Positions 1 to 5,210 of a DNA stretch of 11,630 nucleotides are shown in pieces. The first letter of the stretch is position 1. The number at the start of each line of letters is the position of its first letter. Source of the stretch: CAYSFE01 sp964430225 (GTDB taxonomy: Bacteria; Patescibacteriota; Dojkabacteria; GCA-016699595; JBAXKR01); contig CAYSFE010000016.1 in the NCBI GenBank assembly GCA_964430225.1, forward strand, positions 1-11,630, in the 5' to 3' direction. Under the pieces are notes generated by a model. That model worked only from the letters and a program-made list of their open reading frames with translations, was not told the DNA's origin and made no database searches. Made by a program: the position numbers and the translations under genes.

Positions 1-112
1 TTACTACTATTACTAGGATTACTACAATAGTAATGAGGATAGGGTTAAATTTGAATCCAACTCCACTCATCCCTTCAAGTTCTTCTGGTAAGTTTTTATC
101 TTTATTGTTCAT
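1..112 (-). CDS. 5' end of a putative membrane protein (partial)
   Basis: An open frame on the minus strand starts at the ATG at 112 and runs off the left edge after about 37 codons without a stop. The visible N-terminus is short, hydrophilic and charged (MNNKDKNLPEELEG), then turns into Ile/Val-rich residues (PILITIVVILVIVV), which look like the start of a transmembrane helix with the N-terminus probably cytoplasmic. It lies 45 nt downstream of tRNA-Met on the same strand, so it may share that transcript. There is a purine-rich AAAGGA just before the ATG, but the spacing is too short for a normal ribosome binding site; a second in-frame ATG at codon 15 is an alternative start. Too little is present to name a family. 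Confidence 0.5.
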   Translation of the reverse strand, partial: MNNKDKNLPEELEGMSGVGFKFNPILITIVVILVIVV

Positions 113-157
113 ATCCTTTGATTTTAAACTAGAAGTATCATTTATACAATGAAGAAA

Positions 158-231
158 TAGCGAGGGGGAGGATCGAACTCCCGACCTCAGCGTTATGAAT
201 GCTGTGCTCTAACCGACTGAGCTACCTCGCC
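158..231 (-). tRNA. tRNA-Met (CAU), elongator type
   Basis: The minus strand folds as a complete cloverleaf: acceptor GGCGAGG/CCTCGCT (first pair G-U), U8 A9, D stem GCTC/GAGC with loop AGTCGGTTA, anticodon loop TTCATAA, variable AGGTC, T stem GGGAG/CTCCC with loop TTCGATC, and discriminator A. The anticodon is CAU. The paired first position and the general resemblance to Gram-positive elongator tRNA-Met favour Met over initiator. A lysidine-modified tRNA-Ile2, which also carries CAU in DNA, cannot be excluded from sequence alone. The CCA end is not encoded: TTT follows the discriminator, so a CCA-adding enzyme is needed. The 31:39 pair at the base of the anticodon loop is an A-C mismatch. 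Confidence 0.93.
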
Positions 232-282
232 ATACAAAAGATATTATACAAGCATAGGTATATTAATGACTAGGGGAAAGTG

Positions 283-288
283 TATACT
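283..288 (+). promoter_or_regulatory. -10 element (TATACT), possible leaderless start
   Basis: TATACT ends five nucleotides before the ATG at 294. A start site at the usual distance would fall on or next to that ATG, giving a leaderless message. No convincing -35 box is visible. Its placement suggests that the frameshifted small ORF downstream was a real gene. Confidence 0.35.
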
Positions 289-293
289 TAAAT

Positions 294-468
294 ATGTCCA
301 AATCTAAATTAATACTCTTCTATCCTCTTCTCAGCAATTGGATCTATAGTTCCATCAATATGGGGAGATAATTTCTTATCCTTAGCTTCTGTATTTACTA
401 CAGCACTAGGAGGAGTAATAGGGATAATTATTGGATTAAAATTATCTGATGCTTGGGGACTTGATTAG
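294..468 (+). pseudogene. Small membrane protein gene with an apparent frameshift
   Basis: From the ATG at 294 the frame reads MSKSKLILFYPLL and then loses sense, stopping at a TAA about 25 codons in. The frame one base further on, open from 313 to the TAG at 466-468, has no ATG, GTG or TTG start. It nevertheless reads like a typical small membrane protein: FSAIGSIVPSIWGD, then a Gly/Ile-rich helix (ALGGVIGIIIGLKLS) and a short polar tail. Removing one base from the pyrimidine tract around 316-333 (CTCTTC repeated) would join the halves into a protein of about 58 residues. So this is a recently broken gene, a sequencing or assembly indel, or less likely a site of frameshifting. A -10 box sits just before the ATG. 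The family is unknown. Confidence 0.5.
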
Positions 469-732
469 CTACTTATATTGGCAAGTACCATAACTACCTA
501 CTGGAATCAATCCATTAGAATCTGGTTGAGATTTACTTGTACATACCAAAGCAGGATTCTTAATACTAACTCCAAAGATATATCTTTCACAGTTCATATG
601 AGAATCAGGTGGTAAACTTCCATTACAGCTTGCTCCAACTAAACTTAGTTGTAAAAGAAAATACATAATTGGAATAGCAACAATTGGGATAGCAATAATG
701 CCTAGAACGATAATTACTTTCTTATTTTTCAT
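469..732 (-). CDS. Small membrane-anchored or exported four-cysteine protein
   Basis: An 87-residue protein of no family I recognise. Residues 1-5 are basic (MKNKK), and residues 6-29 form one long hydrophobic segment, so it is either a signal peptide or an N-terminal membrane anchor. The remaining 55 or so residues are polar and would face outside. They contain four cysteines (36, 48, 64, 84), an even number consistent with two disulfides in an extracytoplasmic domain. The stretch before Cys36 (LVGAS) only weakly resembles a lipobox, so lipoprotein processing is possible but not well supported. It stops with TAG, directly facing the stop of the plus-strand small ORF (468/469), and it follows tRNA-fMet by 72 nt on the same strand. 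No Shine-Dalgarno sequence precedes the ATG. The anchor is clear; the function is not. Confidence 0.7.
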   Translation of the reverse strand: MKNKKVIIVLGIIAIPIVAIPIMYFLLQLSLVGASCNGSLPPDSHMNCERYIFGVSIKNPALVCTSKSQPDSNGLIPVGSYGTCQYK

Positions 733-742
733 ATTTAGTAGT

Positions 743-770
743 AAAAAATATAACTATTAGAAATAATAGT
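743..770 (-). terminator. Possible weak intrinsic terminator after tRNA-fMet
   Basis: Read on the minus strand, ACTATTA-TTTC-TAATAGT forms a perfect 7-bp hairpin (753-770), followed after 4 nt by six U residues (743-748). It lies downstream of tRNA-fMet and upstream of the 87-residue gene, the expected place for the end of the septum protein/tRNA transcript. The stem has only one G-C pair, so termination would be weak and the hairpin may be a chance product of AT-rich sequence. Confidence 0.35.
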
Positions 771-804
771 ATAAGAATAATTAAAAAGCTATTTATTGGG
801 AAAT

Positions 805-879
805 TGGTTGCGGGGGTCCGATTCGAACGGACGGCCTTCAGGTTATGAGCCTGACGAGCTACCACTGCTCTACCCCGCG
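805..879 (-). tRNA. Initiator tRNA-fMet (CAU)
   Basis: The minus strand gives a complete cloverleaf with initiator hallmarks. The acceptor CGCGGGG/CCCCGCA leaves C1 opposite A72 unpaired. The D stem GAGC/GCTC carries the A11-U24 pair. The anticodon loop is CTCATAA (anticodon CAU), and the T stem is GTCCG/CGGAC around TTCGAAT. The discriminator A is followed by an encoded CCA. The anticodon stem is TCAGG/CCTGA, so of the three G-C pairs normally seen at 29-41, 30-40 and 31-39, the first is A-U here. The D loop is short (AGTGGTA). The gene starts 21 nt after the stop of the septum-protein gene on the same strand, so the two are probably co-transcribed. Confidence 0.97.
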
Positions 880-900
880 ATATCCAACTATTATATCAGA

Positions 901-1353
901 TTAATTCCACTTAAGAAATAGATCTAGCCACTGATCTAGCTTACTCTTCTCTACTACACTAGGTTTATTAAATTCACTTTTAATATCTACATATGAAATG
1001 TTTGTATTATTTCCCTTTATTAAAAATACTTTACTATTTGGATATGCTAAGTTTAACTGTTCTAAAGATATCTTTACGACATAGTCATCAGAGAGTTTGT
1101 ACTCCAAATCTTTCTTTAATTCCTCATTTTTTCTTGTTAGTTCAGCAAGTTTAGCTACCTCATTTTGTATTAAAGTATATCTTTCAGTTCCATTCTTTAT
1201 CACATTAAATATATTTACTGAAAGTATTAGTATGACTACTGTAGAGATTACAGAAATGGCTACATTAGGCCAATCAATATTAGTTGTAGGTAGTTTAATT
1301 CTAAAACTTCCTAGTATTCTGTTAATAATATATTTTATTCTAAGTAGTATCAT
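901..1353 (-). CDS. Septum formation initiator-like protein (FtsB/DivIC type)
   Basis: A 150-residue single-pass membrane protein with the layout of the FtsB/DivIC/FtsL divisome scaffold. It has a short basic cytoplasmic N-terminus (1-30), a TM helix (about 31-52, VAISVISTVVILILSV), and an extracytoplasmic coiled coil (about 56-88, heptad-like, rich in Leu, Glu and Lys). The segment YVVKISLEQLNLAYPNSKVFLI (split here as residues 91-112) matches the family pattern in which an ARE-x-L-x-L-x-x-P-x-E-x-V region follows the coiled coil. In the family these proteins form a heterotrimer with FtsQ and FtsL that activates septal peptidoglycan synthesis. The C-terminal extension ending QWLDLFLKWN is aromatic and beyond the core. 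The gene is divergent from the recombinase-like gene and precedes tRNA-fMet. The family call rests on architecture, since conservation is low in this group. Confidence 0.75.
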   Translation of the reverse strand: MILLRIKYIINRILGSFRIKLPTTNIDWPNVAISVISTVVILILSVNIFNVIKNGTERYTLIQNEVAKLAELTRKNEELKKDLEYKLSDDYVVKISLEQLNLAYPNSKVFLIKGNNTNISYVDIKSEFNKPSVVEKSKLDQWLDLFLKWN

Positions 1354-1366
1354 GGCCTCTAGTAAA

Positions 1367-1395
1367 TTGACTCTTTAAATATTTCCTGTTAGAAT
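1367..1395 (+). promoter_or_regulatory. Sigma70-type promoter of the recombinase-like gene
   Basis: TTGACT (1367-1372) and TAGAAT (1390-1395) are separated by exactly 17 bp, each one mismatch from consensus. Transcription would start near 1402, giving a leader of about 34 nt before the ATG at 1436. This is the best-formed promoter in the window. The -10 box lies inside the imperfect palindrome at 1385-1416. Confidence 0.6.
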
Positions 1396-1416
1396 TGTTA
1401 ACTAATTAAGAACAGG
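1385..1416. promoter_or_regulatory. Imperfect palindrome, candidate operator
   Basis: CCTGTT (1385-1390) and AACAGG (1411-1416) are perfect inverted arms. Inside them AATT (1393-1396) and AATT (1404-1407) flank GTTAAC, so most of the 32-bp element is near-symmetric. It covers the -10 box and the predicted start site, with only its right half transcribed, so a DNA-binding site is more likely than an RNA hairpin. The general size also resembles Xer/dif-type sites, but I see no clear dif match. Confidence 0.45.
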
Positions 1417-1435
1417 TGCCCCTAACGAGTTAAAT

Positions 1436-2296
1436 ATGGACAAATTATTACAAAAATTTATTCAAACATTAGTAGATCAAGGCAAATCTAATTCCACAGT
1501 TATAGCCTATCAAAAAGACATTGAACAGTTAATAGTATACTTAAAGAGTAAGAATTTCAAAGACTTCAAAAAGATAGAAAAAGCTGATCTAGACCTATAC
1601 ATCAAAACCCTTCTTAGCAAAGGAGAATTCAGTGTTAAGACTGTTTCTAGAAAGTTAAACAGTATTAAGACTTTCTTTAAATTCCTTTTAAGTATTGGAA
1701 GTGTAAAGAGTAATGCAAGTGCTGATATTCGTCATCCTAAATTTGAAACAAAGATGCCTAGAATATTATCTAAACAAGAATATATGGCATTAAGAGACTC
1801 AAGTAAGAATAACCAAAGAACATATATTATCATTGAGTTACTGCTTCAAACTGGAATCAGAATTGGAGAACTATCTAGACTTAAAGTAGAAGATCTTCAT
1901 CTTAAAGGTACACCTGCAAAGATTACAATAACTAAATATGCATCTTGTCCTGAAAGAACAATTGAGATATCTGACAGTATTAAAAAACTTTTAATACAAG
2001 CAATAGAGAATAAGAAAAACCCTAAAGATTATCTATTCACTACTAAAACAACTAAACCCCTTCTCATACGTAATATTCGTTCAACTATTGATAGACATTT
2101 TGAAAAAGCAGAAATAGAGAATGCGACTGTAAATGATATTAGAAACACTTTTATAGTTTTTGAATTAAAGAATGGAATAGATATTAAGTTCTTAGCATCA
2201 TATGTAGGTCATGAAAGACTTACATCTACTCAAAAGTTTGTAAAAGAATTTAAAATATCTCCACTAGGGAATAAAAGAAAGATTGTAGAGCTTTAA
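1436..2296 (+). CDS. XerC/D-like tyrosine recombinase lacking the catalytic Tyr
   Basis: A 286-residue protein with the XerC/XerD layout and length. It has an N-terminal SAM-like core-binding domain (about 1-90) and a C-terminal catalytic fold (about 105-275). The catalytic positions align with E. coli XerD at conserved spacing: Arg142 in TGIRIGEL; Lys167 in the beta-hairpin (ITKYASCPER); Arg236 in NDIRNTF; His259 in VGHERL. Two key residues are changed. The first His of the HxxR motif is Asn233. The nucleophile, nine residues after His259 in TSTQKF, is Phe268 (codon TTT), with no tyrosine in the remaining tail. The 3-, 9- and 26-residue spacings match XerD, so this is not an alignment slip. 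It probably folds and binds DNA but cannot form a 3'-phosphotyrosyl link. It could be a regulator, a structural Xer partner or a decaying enzyme. The frame is intact, which argues for retained function. No Shine-Dalgarno precedes the ATG. Confidence 0.9.
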   Translation: MDKLLQKFIQTLVDQGKSNSTVIAYQKDIEQLIVYLKSKNFKDFKKIEKADLDLYIKTLLSKGEFSVKTVSRKLNSIKTFFKFLLSIGSVKSNASADIRHPKFETKMPRILSKQEYMALRDSSKNNQRTYIIIELLLQTGIRIGELSRLKVEDLHLKGTPAKITITKYASCPERTIEISDSIKKLLIQAIENKKNPKDYLFTTKTTKPLLIRNIRSTIDRHFEKAEIENATVNDIRNTFIVFELKNGIDIKFLASYVGHERLTSTQKFVKEFKISPLGNKRKIVEL

Positions 2297-2308
2297 TCCT
2301 TTTTGACA

Positions 2309-2314
2309 TATAAT
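2309..2314 (+). promoter_or_regulatory. Possible -10 box (TATAAT) for the PIG-L gene
   Basis: A perfect TATAAT lies in the 46-nt gap after the recombinase-like gene, with the expected start about 22 nt before the next ATG. No good -35 lies 16-18 nt upstream. The TTGACA at 2303-2308 abuts it and so cannot be its partner. Confidence 0.3.
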
Positions 2315-2342
2315 CTCCTTATTGAATTTTTAACTATCTCAT

Positions 2343-3089
2343 ATGGTAAATGATTCATTTGATAGTGTGTTTAAAGATGTAAACAGAGTTTTAGTAGTTA
2401 TGCCTCATCCTGATGATTGTGAGCTATTCTGTGGTGGTACAGTTGCTAGACTCATCGAATCAGGAAAAATAGTAAGAGTAATTAAAATGACTAGTGGAGA
2501 AAAAGGATGTAAACAAGAAAAGATAGACCCAAATGAACTTAAAAAGAGAAGAGAAGAAGAAGACAGAAATGGAATGAAAATATTAGGTATTAGCGAAGAA
2601 AACAATATTTACCTAGATCTTGGAGATGGAGTATTAGAAGCTGATATGAAGACGATAGGGATTGTTGCTAAAGAAATAAGGGTATTCAAACCAGATTTAA
2701 TAATTACTACAAATGCTGAAGATGTAATTATTAGATATGACAAAGATATTAACTGGGTAAATCACAGAGATCACATTAATACAGGAAAAGCTGTAATATA
2801 TGCTTCCTATCCATATGCAAGAGATATTTCTTTCTTTCCAGAACAATTAAAAGATGGGAGTATTACTTCTCATTCATGTACAAAGTTCTTGATATCAGAT
2901 TCATATAACCACCCTGACAAAGTCCTTATTGAAGTAACTAATCAAATAGATAAAAGAATTAAGGCACATGCAAGTCATTCCTCTCAATATTCTTTAAAGA
3001 AAGCCGAGGATTCAGCAGATTTCTTTACAAGTAAAAGTGAATATAACGGGAAGAGATACGAGGAGTTTAGGTATGTATTAGTAGACTAG
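2343..3089 (+). CDS. PIG-L/LmbE-family zinc-dependent N-deacetylase
   Basis: A 248-residue soluble protein of the family that removes acetyl groups from N-acetylglucosamine-type substrates (PIG-L, MshB, BshB, LmbE-like). The N-terminal strand ends in the signature PHPDDCELFCGG (21-32); His22, Asp25 and the later His144 are the expected zinc ligands, with Asp24 as the likely base. The second block is VNHRDHINTG (139-148). The C-terminal HASHSSQY (209-216) matches the family's conserved H-x-SQ element. There is no signal peptide or TM segment, so it acts in the cytoplasm. The substrate cannot be told from sequence: bacillithiol-type synthesis, surface-glycan tailoring and nucleotide-sugar salvage are all known for the family, and no pathway partner lies next to it. 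Its TAG stop directly abuts the stop of the convergent gene. Confidence 0.92.
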   Translation: MVNDSFDSVFKDVNRVLVVMPHPDDCELFCGGTVARLIESGKIVRVIKMTSGEKGCKQEKIDPNELKKRREEEDRNGMKILGISEENNIYLDLGDGVLEADMKTIGIVAKEIRVFKPDLIITTNAEDVIIRYDKDINWVNHRDHINTGKAVIYASYPYARDISFFPEQLKDGSITSHSCTKFLISDSYNHPDKVLIEVTNQIDKRIKAHASHSSQYSLKKAEDSADFFTSKSEYNGKRYEEFRYVLVD

Positions 3090-3797
3090 CTATATTTCAA
3101 AGTCCGTTTTACCGTCTTTAAATCTTCTAACTAAAACTATGTTAGTTTTGGGATCAGGTGCAAAATAATGTAATAATTGTAATTTAATTCCATCGACAGT
3201 CTCAATTTCAGCCAACCAATCATAATTCATTGTTCTCGCAATTCCAATGTATCTAAGTCCTCTCTTAATATCTAGAACCCTGACACCTTCTGTATCTTCC
3301 ATATAAGCCAATGGTTTAATTTCTCCTTTATTAAATCTATCAACAAAATCGGTAACTTCTTCAAATGTTGGTTTTAAACCTTGTATTTCTTTAAGCCTTT
3401 GTTCGTCTACCCACATCTCTTGTCTGTCACTAATTAGTTCACCTAAACCTAGTTTTTTAAGCTCTCCTATAAACCTCAATTTCTCCGTGAGTGAAACTAA
3501 ATCCTCTGACATTTCTTGTAAATCAAAACTCCAAGTCTTTTGACATATTTGAGTTACCTTCCTTTGTCCACCCAAGGCTTTAACAAATCTGCCAGCTTCT
3601 TCTTGTCTTTCGTTAGATACTAAAAAATGAATATACTTTAAAGTGTTTTCAGGGAATTGTCTCGCAACTCTAGTAAAATCTCTAAGGGATCTTCGTTGAT
3701 AAATTTCATTCTGAATATCACTAAAATATGAGAATGTATAGTCGGGATTTATTGACCCAGGAAGTGCCAGTTTAGTTGAAGTTTCACTAGTCGGCAT
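3090..3797 (-). CDS. Uncharacterised protein, soluble
   Basis: A 235-residue protein that I do not recognise. It has no signal peptide, membrane segment or cysteine cluster (one Cys, at 85). The N-terminal 20 residues are polar and probably disordered. Residues 24-140 look mostly helical and charged (QRRSLRDFTRVARQFPE, MSEDLVSLTEKLRFIGELKK). From about 165 the pattern changes to alternating beta strands (GVRVLDIKRG, YIGIARTM, WLAEIETVDGIKLQLLHYF, NIVLVRRF), so a helical N-terminal domain plus a small beta-rich C-terminal domain is likely. It is last in the minus-strand series tRNA-Ile, phosphatase, peptidase, this gene, 18 nt after the peptidase stop, so co-transcription is probable. The start at 3797 fits that spacing; no Shine-Dalgarno is seen. 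Its TAG stop abuts that of the convergent deacetylase gene. Confidence 0.75.
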   Translation of the reverse strand: MPTSETSTKLALPGSINPDYTFSYFSDIQNEIYQRRSLRDFTRVARQFPENTLKYIHFLVSNERQEEAGRFVKALGGQRKVTQICQKTWSFDLQEMSEDLVSLTEKLRFIGELKKLGLGELISDRQEMWVDEQRLKEIQGLKPTFEEVTDFVDRFNKGEIKPLAYMEDTEGVRVLDIKRGLRYIGIARTMNYDWLAEIETVDGIKLQLLHYFAPDPKTNIVLVRRFKDGKTDFEI

Positions 3798-3815
3798 TGT
3801 TAAATTATTAATTAA

Positions 3816-4529
3816 TTATATCTCAGGTCCAGTTTTAACTCCATCAAGTGTAAAATATATTTCTTTTCCTGATACTGTATCTATGATAATAACCTCCCCA
3901 TCTCTCATAGCAACATATGTATTACTATTTTCTTTAAAGAATTTTACTGTTGCTTCTATTTTCTCAGATTCTGGATGTGGTCTCTCTTTTGTTCTCCAAT
4001 CAGGATCAAAGTGAGGGGCTATGGAAAAAGGAATAATACCTAACCCTTCCCATATTATTTCATCATCATATCCCTCAACTTTAATATATGGATTATCAAC
4101 AATATCTATTCCCTTTAAAGTAGGTGCTAGTACTACTGCTCCCGCACTATATCCTGCATATACAAATTCTGGATCATTCATTTTATCCCTCAATATTTCG
4201 TCAAATTTTGATTGTTTAAAAGCTTTTCTTAAGAGAAAAGAATTACCCCCTCTTACATATACCCCTCCAAATTCTTTTAATTTTGCCTCTAACTCTTCTT
4301 TCTTACCAAAATAGTTTCTTAGATCTAGAACTTCATATTCAATTCCCAAAGATTCTAGTTCTCTAATATCATCATTAAGAGATATAGATCTAGTTCTTGG
4401 ATTAACAGTTGGATCATCACTTTTAAAGTCTATAGCGTTAGGTATCAAAGCAATTTTCCTCTTCCCTACCATATCGACTAGTTTTTCTTTCTGATTACCT
4501 ACTTTAAACGAAGAAAGGTATAGTTTCAT
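3816..4529 (-). CDS. Peptidase S51 family protein (dipeptidase E-like)
   Basis: A 237-residue cytoplasmic protein with the class-I glutamine amidotransferase-like fold of peptidase family S51 (PepE, cyanophycinase). The N-terminus (MKLYLSSF) is typical. Residues 89-101 (GVYVRGGNSFLLR) match the conserved GGN block. The nucleophile is Ser128 in the elbow GYSAGA (126-131). The catalytic His is probably His173 in IAPHFDPD, a motif conserved in PepE. Residues 205-217 (YVAMRDGEVIIID) match the usual C-terminal strand pair. PepE cleaves Asp-X dipeptides; whether this member keeps that specificity is unknown. It sits 28 nt downstream of the histidine phosphatase and 18 nt upstream of the unknown gene on the same strand. 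There is no recognisable ribosome binding site. Confidence 0.88.
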   Translation of the reverse strand: MKLYLSSFKVGNQKEKLVDMVGKRKIALIPNAIDFKSDDPTVNPRTRSISLNDDIRELESLGIEYEVLDLRNYFGKKEELEAKLKEFGGVYVRGGNSFLLRKAFKQSKFDEILRDKMNDPEFVYAGYSAGAVVLAPTLKGIDIVDNPYIKVEGYDDEIIWEGLGIIPFSIAPHFDPDWRTKERPHPESEKIEATVKFFKENSNTYVAMRDGEVIIIDTVSGKEIYFTLDGVKTGPEI

Positions 4530-4557
4530 TAGGAACAGTTAAGAAATATTTACGAAA

Positions 4558-5103
4558 TTATATCTCATATTCAATATATTCTGCATTTTTAATATTCTTT
4601 TTCTTTAATACTTCTTCAAATGAAATATCTTCTACTATCATACTAAATATTCTAATGGGATTTGAGTGGGTAATTACAAGTATTGTATCTTTATCTTTAT
4701 ATTTTGATTTTAGTTCTTGTATAAAGCTTTCTATTCTTTCCCTTACCTCTTCTATACTCTCTACCTTATATTCATTCCCCTTCTCTTGTTTATCTATTAA
4801 AGAGAAATCTACCTCAGACATTAATTTACCACTAAACACTCCAAAATCTCTTTCAGATAGTTTGTTAGTTACATTCACCGGAATATCTTTGTTAAGTTCC
4901 TTTAAGACTAGTTCAGAGGTCATTAAACACCTCTTTCTTGGAGAACAATACACCTGTGTGATTAAATATTTAGAGGATAGTTCTTTTCCAATCTTTATAG
5001 CTTGGGTCTTACCATACTCTGTTATCTTAGCTTCAGAGTTACCACCTAATACATTTAGGTTATTATCTTCTGATTCTGCGTGTCTTAAAAGGAGTATTTT
5101 CAT
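4558..5103 (-). CDS. Histidine phosphatase family protein (phosphoglycerate mutase-like)
   Basis: A 181-residue protein of the branch-1 histidine phosphatase superfamily. The N-terminal LLLRHAES (4-11) holds the phospho-accepting His8, with Ala replacing the usual Gly of RHG. CSPRKRCLMTSE (53-64) is the second conserved block. Glu84 in LSERDFGVFSG is the probable proton donor, and ITHSNPIRIF (144-153) holds the second catalytic His146. The size and lack of extra domains fit small cobC/GpmB-type phosphatases; the substrate (phosphosugar, nucleotide or phosphoprotein) cannot be inferred. The start codon lies only 8 nt after the encoded CCA of tRNA-Ile on the same strand. If the two are co-transcribed, tRNA 3' processing would leave an almost leaderless message. 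No Shine-Dalgarno is present in that gap. Confidence 0.9.
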   Translation of the reverse strand: MKILLLRHAESEDNNLNVLGGNSEAKITEYGKTQAIKIGKELSSKYLITQVYCSPRKRCLMTSELVLKELNKDIPVNVTNKLSERDFGVFSGKLMSEVDFSLIDKQEKGNEYKVESIEEVRERIESFIQELKSKYKDKDTILVITHSNPIRIFSMIVEDISFEEVLKKKNIKNAEYIEYEI

Positions 5104-5111
5104 ATATTTAA

Positions 5112-5187
5112 TGGTGGGCGCGGGTGGATTCGAACCACCGACATCGGCTTTATAAGAACCGCTTTCTAACCGCTGAAATACGCGCCC
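5112..5187 (-). tRNA. tRNA-Ile (UAU)
   Basis: The minus strand folds cleanly: acceptor GGGCGCG/CGCGCCC, U8 A9, D stem TTTC/GAAA with loop AGCGGTTA, anticodon stem CGGTT/AGCCG (one G-U), anticodon loop CTTATAA, variable ATGTC, T stem GGTGG/CCACC with loop TTCGAAT, discriminator A and encoded CCA. The anticodon is UAU, reading the Ile codon AUA directly. Most bacteria instead read AUA with a CAU tRNA modified by TilS, so this is a minority solution. AUA codons are frequent in the genes here. The gene lies 23 nt after the ATPase stop and 8 nt before the phosphatase ATG, all on the same strand. Confidence 0.95.
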
Positions 5188-5210
5188 AATATTTAATGGA
5201 TGTAATTATA

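Noticed and set aside
1385..1416. dif site for Xer recombination
   Set aside because: The arm and spacer layout (11-6-11) and the conserved dif bases are not evident, and overlap with a promoter explains the palindrome better.
2303..2314. TTGACA directly followed by TATAAT
   Set aside because: The two hexamers abut with no spacer, so they cannot act together as -35 and -10. Only the TATAAT is kept as a weak candidate.
4655..5155. Long open frame on the plus strand opposite the phosphatase gene
   Set aside because: It is antisense to a well-supported histidine phosphatase gene and runs into the tRNA-Ile; the product is Ser/Leu-rich as expected of a mirror frame. Similar antisense frames at 1097-1378, 4021-4314, 6475-6996, 9250-9540 and 9944-10318 were rejected for the same reason.
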